A stretch of 12,934 nt of DNA from Verrucomicrobiota bacterium (lineage in GTDB: Bacteria > Verrucomicrobiota > Verrucomicrobiia > Limisphaerales > CAZBKV01): positions 1 through 12,934 of the forward strand of contig JAGHDA010000216.1 of NCBI GenBank assembly GCA_021160185.1, given 5' to 3'. Position numbers and translations under genes: made by a program. The notes beneath the pieces are model-generated. The model made no database searches and was not told the DNA's origin. It worked only from the letters and a program-made list of their open reading frames with translations. This document shows, in pieces, positions 6,880-12,934 of the stretch; the first letter of the stretch is position 1, and every line of letters begins with the position of its first letter.

Positions 6880-6908
6880 ACAGTACTTCGACGGCCTGGC
6901 AGGAACAA
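6880..6908 (-). promoter_or_regulatory. Weak candidate promoter of the Dabb gene
   Basis: On the minus strand TTGTTC (plus-strand 6903-6908) and TACTGT (plus-strand 6880-6885) are 17 bp apart, with 3 of 6 consensus bases in each box. It would start transcription about 25 nt before the Dabb ATG, after the intergenic hairpin. The position and spacing fit well but the boxes do not. Confidence 0.25.
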
Positions 6909-6922
6909 GCCTTGCGGCGAGG

Positions 6923-6963
6923 TCCGGCGCGGGAGGCGACAGAGACTCTTCTCCCGCGCCGGA
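6923..6963 (-). repeat. 13-bp perfect inverted repeat between the symporter and Dabb genes
   Basis: TCCGGCGCGGGAG (6923-6935) is exactly complementary to CTCCCGCGCCGGA (6951-6963), with a 15-nt loop. It lies 14 bp after the symporter stop codon. The transcript after the stem has no T-run, so it is not a standard intrinsic terminator. It may protect the 3' end of the upstream operon mRNA, end transcription without a U-tract, or lower expression of the downstream gene. Confidence 0.65.
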
Positions 6964-6977
6964 TTGAGCGCCGCCGG

Positions 6978-8786
6978 CTATCCGGTGAAGTAGAGGTAAG
7001 CCGCGATGATGGCGGCAATGACCGCTAACGAAGCCGCGACGTCGGGCCAACCCCAGCTCTTTCGAGAAAGCTCCCGGTCTTCTGCCGTGACGGTGGCGTA
7101 GGTCAGTCCGCGCAGTCGCTCCTCGGGAGGCGGCGCCGTGAGCCGGCTGGCTAGGAACATGACGCCGACGCAAACCAGGAAGATGAACAGGCTGTAGTAT
7201 TGGAAGTAGATGTGGTTCACGATCCAGAGGAAAGAGCCCTTTGGATACTGAAACCCTGAGATCAGCTTGACCGGCGTGTCCACAGCCAACCGGAAGAGCC
7301 CCAGGAGGAAGCCGATAATCAGGGCGCTGAGGCAGCCGGCGCCGTTGAGGCGCTTGAAGAAGACGCCGAAGAAGAAGACGACGAAAATCGGCGGCGCCAG
7401 ATAGGCCTGGACGCCCTGGAGGTAGTCGTAGAGACCCTTGCCGCCGCGGATGACGGGGATCCAAGCCAGGCCGATGACGACCATGGCGGTGGTGGCCAGA
7501 CGGCCGATCCAGACCAGTTGGCGTTGGGAGACTCCGGGGCGCAGCTTGGAGTAGAAATCCATCGTGAATAGCGTGGCGGAGGCGTTGAAGACCCCGGCGA
7601 GCGAGCTCATCAACGCGGCCAGGAGGCCGGCCACCACAATCCCTCGCAGGCCGTTGGGGAGCACCGACTGGACCAGAAGCGGAAAAGCCTTCTGCGCTTG
7701 CTCGCGAATGACCTGCCCGTTCGAGTCCATGATGACTTCGCGAATCGCGGGGACTTTGCCGCTCGCGGCGAGGGCGTAGCAGATGATGCCGGGAATGATG
7801 AAGATGAACACTGGCAGGAGCTTGAGGAAAGCGGCGAAGATGCTTCCGCGACGAGCCTCCCGCTCGCTGGGCGCGCCCAGGACGCGCTGCACGATGTACT
7901 GATCGGTGCACCAATACCAGAGGCCGATGATCGGCGCGCAGAACAGCATGCCCAGCCATGGATAATTGTCGTTGAAATACCACGCCTGGCGGACCACCTG
8001 GCCCGCGGCGTTCACCTCGCGCACCGGGGCCCAGACGCCTTCCACGCCCGGCGGCACGAGCGGCTTCCAGAGGTTGAACATTTCCGAACCGGCGATCTGC
8101 CGCAATTCGTGCCATCCGCCCAGGGCCTTCAGGCCGAAGTAGGTGACCACCGCCGAGCCGAGGACCAGGATGAGCGTCTGGAGCGCCTCGGTGTACGCCA
8201 CCGCGCGAAGCCCGCCCAGAACGGTATAAAGGCCGGTCAGGACGATCACCAGGATCGATCCGATCCAGAAACTGTCCAGAGGCCCCAGGCGCAATTCCGG
8301 CAACAGGACGCTGAAGACAATGCCTCCGGCGAAGATGCCGACGGCAATCTTGGTGAGGACATAGGCCACCAGGGAGATGAGCGAGAGAACCCACCGCGCC
8401 GTGGGATTGAAGCGTTTCTCGAGAAACTCGGGCATGGTGAACACCCGGGCGCGCATGTAGAAGGGGACCAGAACCCACGCCAGCACCAGCAGACACCAAG
8501 CGTGCAGTTCGTAGTGCGCCATGGCCACGCCGTCGGTGGCGCCCGAGCCCGCCAATCCTACCAGATGCTCCGAGCCGATGTTCGAAGCGAAAATGGAAGC
8601 GCCGATGATCCACCAGCCCAGGTGGCGTCCGGCAAGGAAGTAGTCGTCGGCCGTTTCCTTGTTTTTCCTAATGACCCACCAGGCCAACCCCGCGAGGACG
8701 GCAAAGTAGCCTGCGATGACCAGCCAGTCGGCCGTCCCCAAAACGCTCCCCGTCCCTGTCGCCAGCGTGAAGCAAAGCGCTTTCAT
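6978..8786 (-). CDS. Sodium/solute symporter, SGLT-like (SSS family)
   Basis: A 602-aa inner-membrane symporter expected to couple sodium entry to sugar uptake, with about 14 membrane helices. From memory of Vibrio vSGLT, the sodium site is kept: A67 and I70 (vSGLT A62, I65) and A391, S394, S395 (A361, S364, S365). In the sugar site E93, Y291, K322 and Q457 are kept (E88, Y263, K294, Q428). H74, G288 and A96 replace Q69, N260 and S91, so the substrate may not be galactose. The motif GGLRAVAYTEALQ (191-203) and NASATLFTMDFY (401-412) are typical SSS signatures. An excellent Shine-Dalgarno, AGAGGAA, lies 6 nt before the ATG. It sits after galM in an arabinose-type operon, so L-arabinose or a related pentose is the inferred substrate. 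The gap to galM is 88 bp. Confidence 0.92.
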   Translation of the reverse strand: MKALCFTLATGTGSVLGTADWLVIAGYFAVLAGLAWWVIRKNKETADDYFLAGRHLGWWIIGASIFASNIGSEHLVGLAGSGATDGVAMAHYELHAWCLLVLAWVLVPFYMRARVFTMPEFLEKRFNPTARWVLSLISLVAYVLTKIAVGIFAGGIVFSVLLPELRLGPLDSFWIGSILVIVLTGLYTVLGGLRAVAYTEALQTLILVLGSAVVTYFGLKALGGWHELRQIAGSEMFNLWKPLVPPGVEGVWAPVREVNAAGQVVRQAWYFNDNYPWLGMLFCAPIIGLWYWCTDQYIVQRVLGAPSEREARRGSIFAAFLKLLPVFIFIIPGIICYALAASGKVPAIREVIMDSNGQVIREQAQKAFPLLVQSVLPNGLRGIVVAGLLAALMSSLAGVFNASATLFTMDFYSKLRPGVSQRQLVWIGRLATTAMVVIGLAWIPVIRGGKGLYDYLQGVQAYLAPPIFVVFFFGVFFKRLNGAGCLSALIIGFLLGLFRLAVDTPVKLISGFQYPKGSFLWIVNHIYFQYYSLFIFLVCVGVMFLASRLTAPPPEERLRGLTYATVTAEDRELSRKSWGWPDVAASLAVIAAIIAAYLYFTG

Positions 8787-8808
8787 AGTGCGTTCCTCTT
8801 TTTAAGAA

Positions 8809-8872
8809 GCCGGGCCCGGCGCGCTCGGCGGCAGGGAGGCCCCACCGCGCCGGAACCCGGTCGGCGCGCGGT
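8809..8872 (-). repeat. Paired GC-rich stem-loops in the galM-symporter gap
   Basis: The 88-bp gap holds two structures. ACCGCGC (8844-8850) pairs with GCGCGGT (8866-8872) directly after the galM stop. The 12-bp palindrome GCCGGGCCCGGC (8809-8820) lies just before the symporter ribosome binding site. Neither is followed by a good T-run on the minus strand, although the second leads into TTCTT. They look like intercistronic stability or processing elements that could set different levels for galM and the symporter. Confidence 0.4.
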
Positions 8873-8874
8873 CG

Positions 8875-10011
8875 TTATTTGGCTGAGAACCGGTAAATGA
8901 TCGTGTTGCGATATACCTGCCCGGGACGCAGAACCACCGAGGGGAAGTTGGGCTTGTTCGGCGAATCAGGATAGTGTTGAGGCTCCATGCAGAAACCGCT
9001 GCGGTGGACGTACACCCGTCCGCCTTTGCCGACGATTGTGCCGTCCAGGAAGTTGCCCGAGTAAAACTGCAGCCCCGGCTCGGTGGAGAGGACTTCCATC
9101 ACGCGGCCGGTTTTCGGCTCGTACACCCGCGCCATCAGGCCCAGCGCTCCGAGCGGCTTCTTGATCACCCAGTTGTGATCGTAGCCCTTGCCGTATTGGA
9201 GCTGGACGTCGTTCTGGTTGATCCGCGCTCCGATCGGGGTTGGCTCGTTGAAGTCAAACGGGGTGTCTTTCACCGGGCGGATCTCGCCGGTGGGGATGAG
9301 GGTGGCGTCTATCGGGGTGAAGGCGTCCGCCACGATCTTCACCTGGTGGTCCAAGATCGTGCCTTCGCAAGCGAGGTTGAAGTAGGAGTGATGGGTGAGG
9401 TTGACGATGGTCGGCTTGTCTGTAGTGGCGGCGAAGTCCAGGCGCAGCTCGTTGTCTTCGGTCAACGTGTAGACCGCTTCCACGTCCAGGTTGCCCGGAT
9501 ACCCTTCCTCGCCGTCAGGACTCAGATAGTGGAGCTTCAAGGCAGGGCCCTCGGGCGTTCGTTCCATCTCAGCTTCCCAAAGCCGCTTGTCGAAGCCTTT
9601 GATTCCGCCGTGGAGGTGGTTGGGGCCGTCGTTGACGGCTAGTTGGTAGGTCTTGCCGTCGAGGGTGAAGCGGCCTTTGGCGATGCGGTTGCCATAGCGG
9701 CCGATCAAGGCTCCGAAATAGGGGCTGTTGGTCAGGTATCCCTCCAGACGGTCGTAGCCGAGCGCCACATCGTCGAAGCGGCCGTTGCGGTCGGGCATCT
9801 TGAGGGAGACGACGATGCCTCCGTAGTTCATGATGCGGGCTTCGGCGCCTCGACTGTTGCGCAGGGTGAACAGGTAGACTTGGCGTCCGTCGGGCAGCTT
9901 GCCGAACGGCGCTTTGGTGATCGTGCCGGGGGTTTTTTTCATCGTTGTACAGCCGCTTACAACCAGCGCCAACGCGCCGGCGGCGAGGATTTGCACAATG
10001 CGCTTCTTCAT
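8875..10011 (-). CDS. galM: Aldose 1-epimerase (mutarotase), predicted lipoprotein
   Basis: Interconverts alpha and beta anomers of free aldoses. This 378-aa form starts with a lipoprotein signal: basic MKKR, a hydrophobic core, and lipobox VSGC with lipidated Cys21. It should therefore sit on a membrane facing the periplasm, not in the cytosol. The mature domain starts near ITKAPFG (31-37). Active-site elements: NYGG (62-65), NHLHGG (131-136), THHSYFNL (206-213) with the likely catalytic His208, GYDHNW (276-281) with Asp278, and MEPQHYPDSPN (342-352) with the likely base Glu343. The Shine-Dalgarno AAGGAAGGA precedes the ATG, 16 nt after the araD stop. Its place between araD and the symporter suggests it presents the anomer the transporter or kinase pathway prefers. 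The exact sugar specificity is not readable. Confidence 0.94.
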   Translation of the reverse strand: MKKRIVQILAAGALALVVSGCTTMKKTPGTITKAPFGKLPDGRQVYLFTLRNSRGAEARIMNYGGIVVSLKMPDRNGRFDDVALGYDRLEGYLTNSPYFGALIGRYGNRIAKGRFTLDGKTYQLAVNDGPNHLHGGIKGFDKRLWEAEMERTPEGPALKLHYLSPDGEEGYPGNLDVEAVYTLTEDNELRLDFAATTDKPTIVNLTHHSYFNLACEGTILDHQVKIVADAFTPIDATLIPTGEIRPVKDTPFDFNEPTPIGARINQNDVQLQYGKGYDHNWVIKKPLGALGLMARVYEPKTGRVMEVLSTEPGLQFYSGNFLDGTIVGKGGRVYVHRSGFCMEPQHYPDSPNKPNFPSVVLRPGQVYRNTIIYRFSAK

Positions 10012-10027
10012 AGGGTTCCTTCCTTGT

Positions 10028-10732
10028 TTATGGGTGGTCTGTGTTCTGTCCGTAATACGCGGAGGGTCCGTGTTTCCGGAAAAAGTGTTTGTCCAGCAAG
10101 CTCCGGCCGAGCGGAGGCGCGTCCGGAGCGAGGGCGAGCGTGTGGAGCGCCAATTGAGCCGCGTACTCCAGCGCGGCGGCGTTCGCCACGGCGGCGTCCG
10201 GGGTTTCGCCCCAAGTAAAAGGGCCGTGCCCGGCGGCCAGCGCGGCCGGGCAAGCCATGGGATCGGCCCCGGCGAATGCTTCCACGATCACTTTGCCCGT
10301 TGCGGCTTCGTAGTGGGATCGGATTTCCTCTTCACGCAAAGGCCGGCAACAGGGAATCGGTCCGTGGAAGTGGTCGGCGTGCGTCGTCCCCAAGGGCGGG
10401 ATGCTCCGGCGAGCCTGGGCCCACGCCGTGGCATGCAGGCTGTGCGTGTGCGCCACCCCGCCTACTGCGGGCCAGGCGCGATACAGCTCCAAGTGGGTCG
10501 GCGCGTCCGAGCTGGGCCGCAAGCCCTTCTCCGCCGGACGGCCGTCTTCCAGGGACACGACGGCCATATGCTCCGGGCGCATGCTTTCATAAGGGACGCC
10601 TGAGGGTTTGATCACCATCAGGCCGCGGCGTCGGTCCGCGCCGCTTACGTTGCCCCAGGTCCGCGCGACCAGACCTTCCTTGACCAACTGCAAGTTGGCC
10701 CGCCACACCGCCTCTTTCAGTTCTTCCAGCAT
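10028..10732 (-). CDS. araD: L-ribulose-5-phosphate 4-epimerase AraD
   Basis: Cytoplasmic class II aldolase-fold enzyme that converts L-ribulose 5-phosphate to D-xylulose 5-phosphate, feeding the pentose phosphate pathway. At 234 aa it is nearly collinear with E. coli AraD (231 aa). Metal ligands His95, His97 (in AHTHS) and His169 (in GHGPF), Asp76 in PSSDAPTH, Asp120 in THADHF, and Tyr227 in AYYGQ all match E. coli catalytic or metal positions. Substrate-loop motifs TWGNVS (25-30) and KPSGV (42-46) are intact. It follows araB by 16 nt with no clear Shine-Dalgarno, so translation is probably coupled to araB. The close E. coli match favours AraD over the related UlaF or SgbE epimerases, and the araB neighbour agrees. 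Confidence 0.95.
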   Translation of the reverse strand: MLEELKEAVWRANLQLVKEGLVARTWGNVSGADRRRGLMVIKPSGVPYESMRPEHMAVVSLEDGRPAEKGLRPSSDAPTHLELYRAWPAVGGVAHTHSLHATAWAQARRSIPPLGTTHADHFHGPIPCCRPLREEEIRSHYEAATGKVIVEAFAGADPMACPAALAAGHGPFTWGETPDAAVANAAALEYAAQLALHTLALAPDAPPLGRSLLDKHFFRKHGPSAYYGQNTDHP

Positions 10733-10748
10733 GGGGCTGAAGCAACTC

Positions 10749-12428
10749 TTAACGCCTCCGCGCCCGGTCGCGGATCGTGATTAGCTCCTTCATCACATGG
10801 TGGAGATTTCCCTGCCACTCGCGCGTGCCGAATGCGTCGTGAAGGTCGCGGTAAAGCCGGTAGAGTTCCTTATACACTGCGCGGGCTTTGGCTTTTGGAC
10901 GGTAAACTTCCTTTTTCAAGCCGCTCATCGCCTTCTGGGCCGCGGCGAAATTCCGGAAGAGTCCGGAGACGACCGCTCCTGCCATCGCCGCGCCCAAAGC
11001 GCAGGTCTGTCCCGAGCGGCTGATCTTCATCGGCCTGCCCGTCACGTCGGCGTAGATCTGCATCACCAGAGGGTTCTTCTCGGCGATGCCGCCGCAGTTG
11101 ACGATTTGTCGGACTTTCAGCCCGTATTCCTCGAACCGATTGATGATGGTCAACGCGCCGAACGCGGTGGCTTCAATCAACGCGCGATAGATCTCGGCCG
11201 GCGCGGTGTAAAGCGTCTGCCCTACGAGGAGTCCGGCGAGGCGCTGGTCCACCAGGACGGTTCGGTTGCCGTTGTTCCAATCCAGGGCCAGGAGACCGGA
11301 CTCGCCCGGCCGCAAGGCGGCTGCGCCTTCGGTAAGGGCTTCGTGGGATCCGGTTTTGCGGCCGCCGGGACGGATGTATTCCACAAACCAGTTGAAAATG
11401 TCGCCCACGGCTGACTGGCCGGCTTCCAATCCGTAGTGGCCGGGGAGGATGCTTTCGGGCACGATGCCGCACAGGCCGGGGATGTCGGCCAGCGGCTCGC
11501 TCAACGGGGCGACCATCATGTCGCAGGTGCTGGTGCCGATGATCTTCACCAGCGTGCCGGGGGCGATTCCCGCGCCCACCGCGCCCAGGTGCGCGTCGAA
11601 CGCGCCCACCGCCACGGGAATGCCCGGCCGCAGGCCGGTTTCTTTGGCCCATTGCTCGGTCAAACCGCCCGCCGCTTCGGCGACGGTGTGGGCCTTGGCG
11701 GGCAAGCGGCGGCGCAGCTCGGCCAGCTTAGGGTCCAGCTTGCCGAGAAACTTTTCATCCGGATAGCCGCCCCAGGCCTTGTTGTACATCGCCTTGTGGC
11801 CGGCGGCGCACACGCCCGCCTTGATCCGCTCCGGGGCCTCCGTGCCGGTGAGCATGGCGGGGATCCAATCGGCGCATTCGACCCATGTGTGCGCGGCGTT
11901 GAAGACTTTGGGCGCGACGCGGCGGCAATGGAGGATCTTGCTGAAGAACCACTCGCTTGAATAGACGCCGCCGCACTTGGCCAGGTACTGCGGCCTCATT
12001 TCGCGGGCTAGCTGGGTGATCTCTTCCGCCTCGGCCACGGAGGTGTGGTCCTTCCACAACCACGCCATTGCGTTCAGGTCCTCGGCGAACCGCGGCTGGA
12101 AGGCGAGAGGCTTGCCCCGGCGGTCCACCGGGATCGGCGTGCTGCCGGTGGTGTCGACGCCGATTCCGCGGACCTGATCGGGCGAGAATCCCTTGACGCT
12201 GCGTTTGGCCGCGGCCAGGACTTTCCGGAGGGTGATCCGCGCGCCCTTGACGTAATCCGCCGGGTGCTGGCGCGCCAGGTTGGGATCCCGCGAAAGCAAC
12301 ACGCCTTGGCGTCCGTGTTCGTACGTCCAGACCGCGGTCGCGACTTCCTCTCCGTCGGAGGCTTTCACCAGAAGGGCGCGCACCGAGTTGGTTCCGTAAT
12401 CCAGGCCGACCACATAGTTTGCGCTCAT
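10749..12428 (-). CDS. araB: Ribulokinase AraB
   Basis: FGGY-family sugar kinase that phosphorylates L-ribulose with ATP to L-ribulose 5-phosphate in the cytoplasm. At 559 aa it is close to E. coli AraB (566 aa). Order of motifs: the N-terminal phosphate-binding loop GLDYGTNSVRAL (8-19), GVDTTGSTPIP (90-100), LWKDHT (124-129), YSSEWFFSKILH (156-167), GAFDAHLGAVGAG (275-287) with catalytic base Asp278, GTSTCD (298-303), and the C-terminal nucleotide-site stretch NCGGIAEKN (444-452). GTSTCD and WKDHT are characteristic of AraB rather than xylulokinase. AGGAG lies just before the ATG. The gene follows the dehydrogenase by 15 nt and precedes araD by 16 nt, so the three are clearly co-transcribed. 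E. coli AraB is known to accept several ribuloses and pentitols, which leaves the physiological substrate slightly open. Confidence 0.96.
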   Translation of the reverse strand: MSANYVVGLDYGTNSVRALLVKASDGEEVATAVWTYEHGRQGVLLSRDPNLARQHPADYVKGARITLRKVLAAAKRSVKGFSPDQVRGIGVDTTGSTPIPVDRRGKPLAFQPRFAEDLNAMAWLWKDHTSVAEAEEITQLAREMRPQYLAKCGGVYSSEWFFSKILHCRRVAPKVFNAAHTWVECADWIPAMLTGTEAPERIKAGVCAAGHKAMYNKAWGGYPDEKFLGKLDPKLAELRRRLPAKAHTVAEAAGGLTEQWAKETGLRPGIPVAVGAFDAHLGAVGAGIAPGTLVKIIGTSTCDMMVAPLSEPLADIPGLCGIVPESILPGHYGLEAGQSAVGDIFNWFVEYIRPGGRKTGSHEALTEGAAALRPGESGLLALDWNNGNRTVLVDQRLAGLLVGQTLYTAPAEIYRALIEATAFGALTIINRFEEYGLKVRQIVNCGGIAEKNPLVMQIYADVTGRPMKISRSGQTCALGAAMAGAVVSGLFRNFAAAQKAMSGLKKEVYRPKAKARAVYKELYRLYRDLHDAFGTREWQGNLHHVMKELITIRDRARRR

Positions 12429-12443
12429 AGGCTCCTGCTGTTT

Positions 12444-12934
12444 TTAACTCTCGATGATGACCTTGACCACATTTTCCGCATAGGCCGCGTTTAGGGCAAA
12501 CGCCTCGGGGGCGCGCTTGAGCGGGAGCCGGTGGGAGATCAGCCGCTTCAGGTCGATCCGCCCCGAGGCGGCCAGCGCGAGGGCTCGCGGATAGGCGCGG
12601 CGCATTCGGCGACAGAGGCGGAGGGTCAGCTCCTTGCGGCGAAGAAGGCCGTGCGAGGAAAAGCTCAGCGCGTCGTCCGGGGGGATCCCCGCCAAGACGA
12701 GCCGTCCCCCGGGGCGCAGAGCGCGCGCGGCCGCTTCAACCGCCTCGCCCGCCCAGGCCGCTTCGATCGCCAGGCGGACGCCTCCGTCTCCCGCCTCGCG
12801 GGCTATCTGCTCGCCCGTTGCAACGTCTTTTCCGGCCGCCGGCCTGGCGCCGAAGGCCTCCGCCAAGGCCAACCGCCAAGGCAGGGGATCGGCGGCCCAC
12901 ACTTCCTGAGCGCCCGCCAGGCGGAGCAGTTGCA
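12444..12934 (-). CDS. MDR-family polyol-type dehydrogenase (5' part outside window)
   Basis: Only the C-terminal 162 residues are visible; the N-terminus lies beyond the right edge. They cover the second half of the NAD-binding Rossmann domain (LAGAQEVWAADP..R.ALAEAFGA) and the end of the medium-chain dehydrogenase fold. The typical stretches RPGGRLVLAGIP, RRKELTLRLCRRMRRAYPRAL, GRIDLKRLISHRLPL and ENVVKVIIES follow in order. The KEL..R..R...YP.AL..G.idl..l..HR.pL pattern resembles the sorbitol/xylitol dehydrogenase branch. An Asp (AADP) at the end of the second beta strand suggests NAD rather than NADP. The zinc ligands are in the missing half. As the visible head of the araB-araD operon it may oxidise a pentitol such as L-arabinitol or ribitol to a ketopentose for AraB, but this is inference. 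Confidence 0.82.
   Translation of the reverse strand, partial: QLLRLAGAQEVWAADPLPWRLALAEAFGARPAAGKDVATGEQIAREAGDGGVRLAIEAAWAGEAVEAAARALRPGGRLVLAGIPPDDALSFSSHGLLRRKELTLRLCRRMRRAYPRALALAASGRIDLKRLISHRLPLKRAPEAFALNAAYAENVVKVIIES

Noticed and set aside
6445..8613. 722-codon open frame on the minus strand overlapping the symporter and Dabb genes
   Set aside because: It lies in another frame of the symporter. The translation is Arg/Gly/Pro/His-rich, without the membrane helices that the correct frame shows, and it runs through the stop and intergenic hairpin.
7698..8900. 400-codon plus-strand open frame over the symporter
   Set aside because: Antisense shadow with a Gln/Asp/His-rich translation and no recognisable domain.

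Overview
This is a GC-rich bacterial window holding ordinary chromosomal metabolism. It contains two tRNA genes, a cluster for de novo purine synthesis, and most of an L-arabinose or pentose utilisation operon. The organism is probably a Gram-negative-type (diderm) bacterium. The evidence is a lipobox-bearing, probably periplasmic aldose 1-epimerase, a second protein with a Sec signal, and E. coli-like AraB and AraD. The layout loosely recalls Verrucomicrobiota or other PVC-type genomes, but the sequence does not fix the phylum. I see no insertion sequence, phage gene, CRISPR array, integrase or rRNA.

Left part (1-346): a leader with a near-consensus sigma-70 promoter drives tRNA-Gly(TCC) and tRNA-Ser(GCT), both with an encoded CCA end. 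A second promoter-like pair points out of the left edge. The tRNA pair converges on purB with only 17 bp between them.

Purine part (364-6282): purB (adenylosuccinate lyase) lies on the minus strand. It is divergent from a PaaI-type hotdog thioesterase on the plus strand. Next comes a strong promoter with a long inverted repeat at its predicted start site. It is followed by a fused PurS-PurS-PurL protein (FGAM synthase, 991 aa) and the separate glutaminase subunit PurQ, with a 4-bp ATGA overlap. Together PurSL and PurQ make FGAM from FGAR; PurB acts later in the same pathway.

Right part (6396-12934): everything is on the minus strand and is read from the right edge leftwards. The order is a polyol-type MDR dehydrogenase (cut by the window edge), araB, araD, a lipoprotein GalM, an SGLT-like sodium/sugar symporter, and a small secreted Dabb-domain protein. 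The first four genes are 15-16 nt apart and look like one transcript; the last two follow larger gaps that contain GC-rich stem-loops. The working picture is that GalM mutarotates sugar outside the cytoplasm, the symporter imports it, and AraB and AraD convert L-ribulose to D-xylulose 5-phosphate. No araA (isomerase) is visible, so L-ribulose comes either from an araA beyond the right edge or from alditol oxidation by the dehydrogenase.

The most notable items are the 15-bp inverted repeat in the purSL leader, the tandem PurS fusion with an altered HNHPS motif, the alditol-dehydrogenase/AraBD pairing without a visible isomerase, and the secreted Dabb protein behind a 13-bp perfect hairpin. I found no clearly novel multi-gene system.
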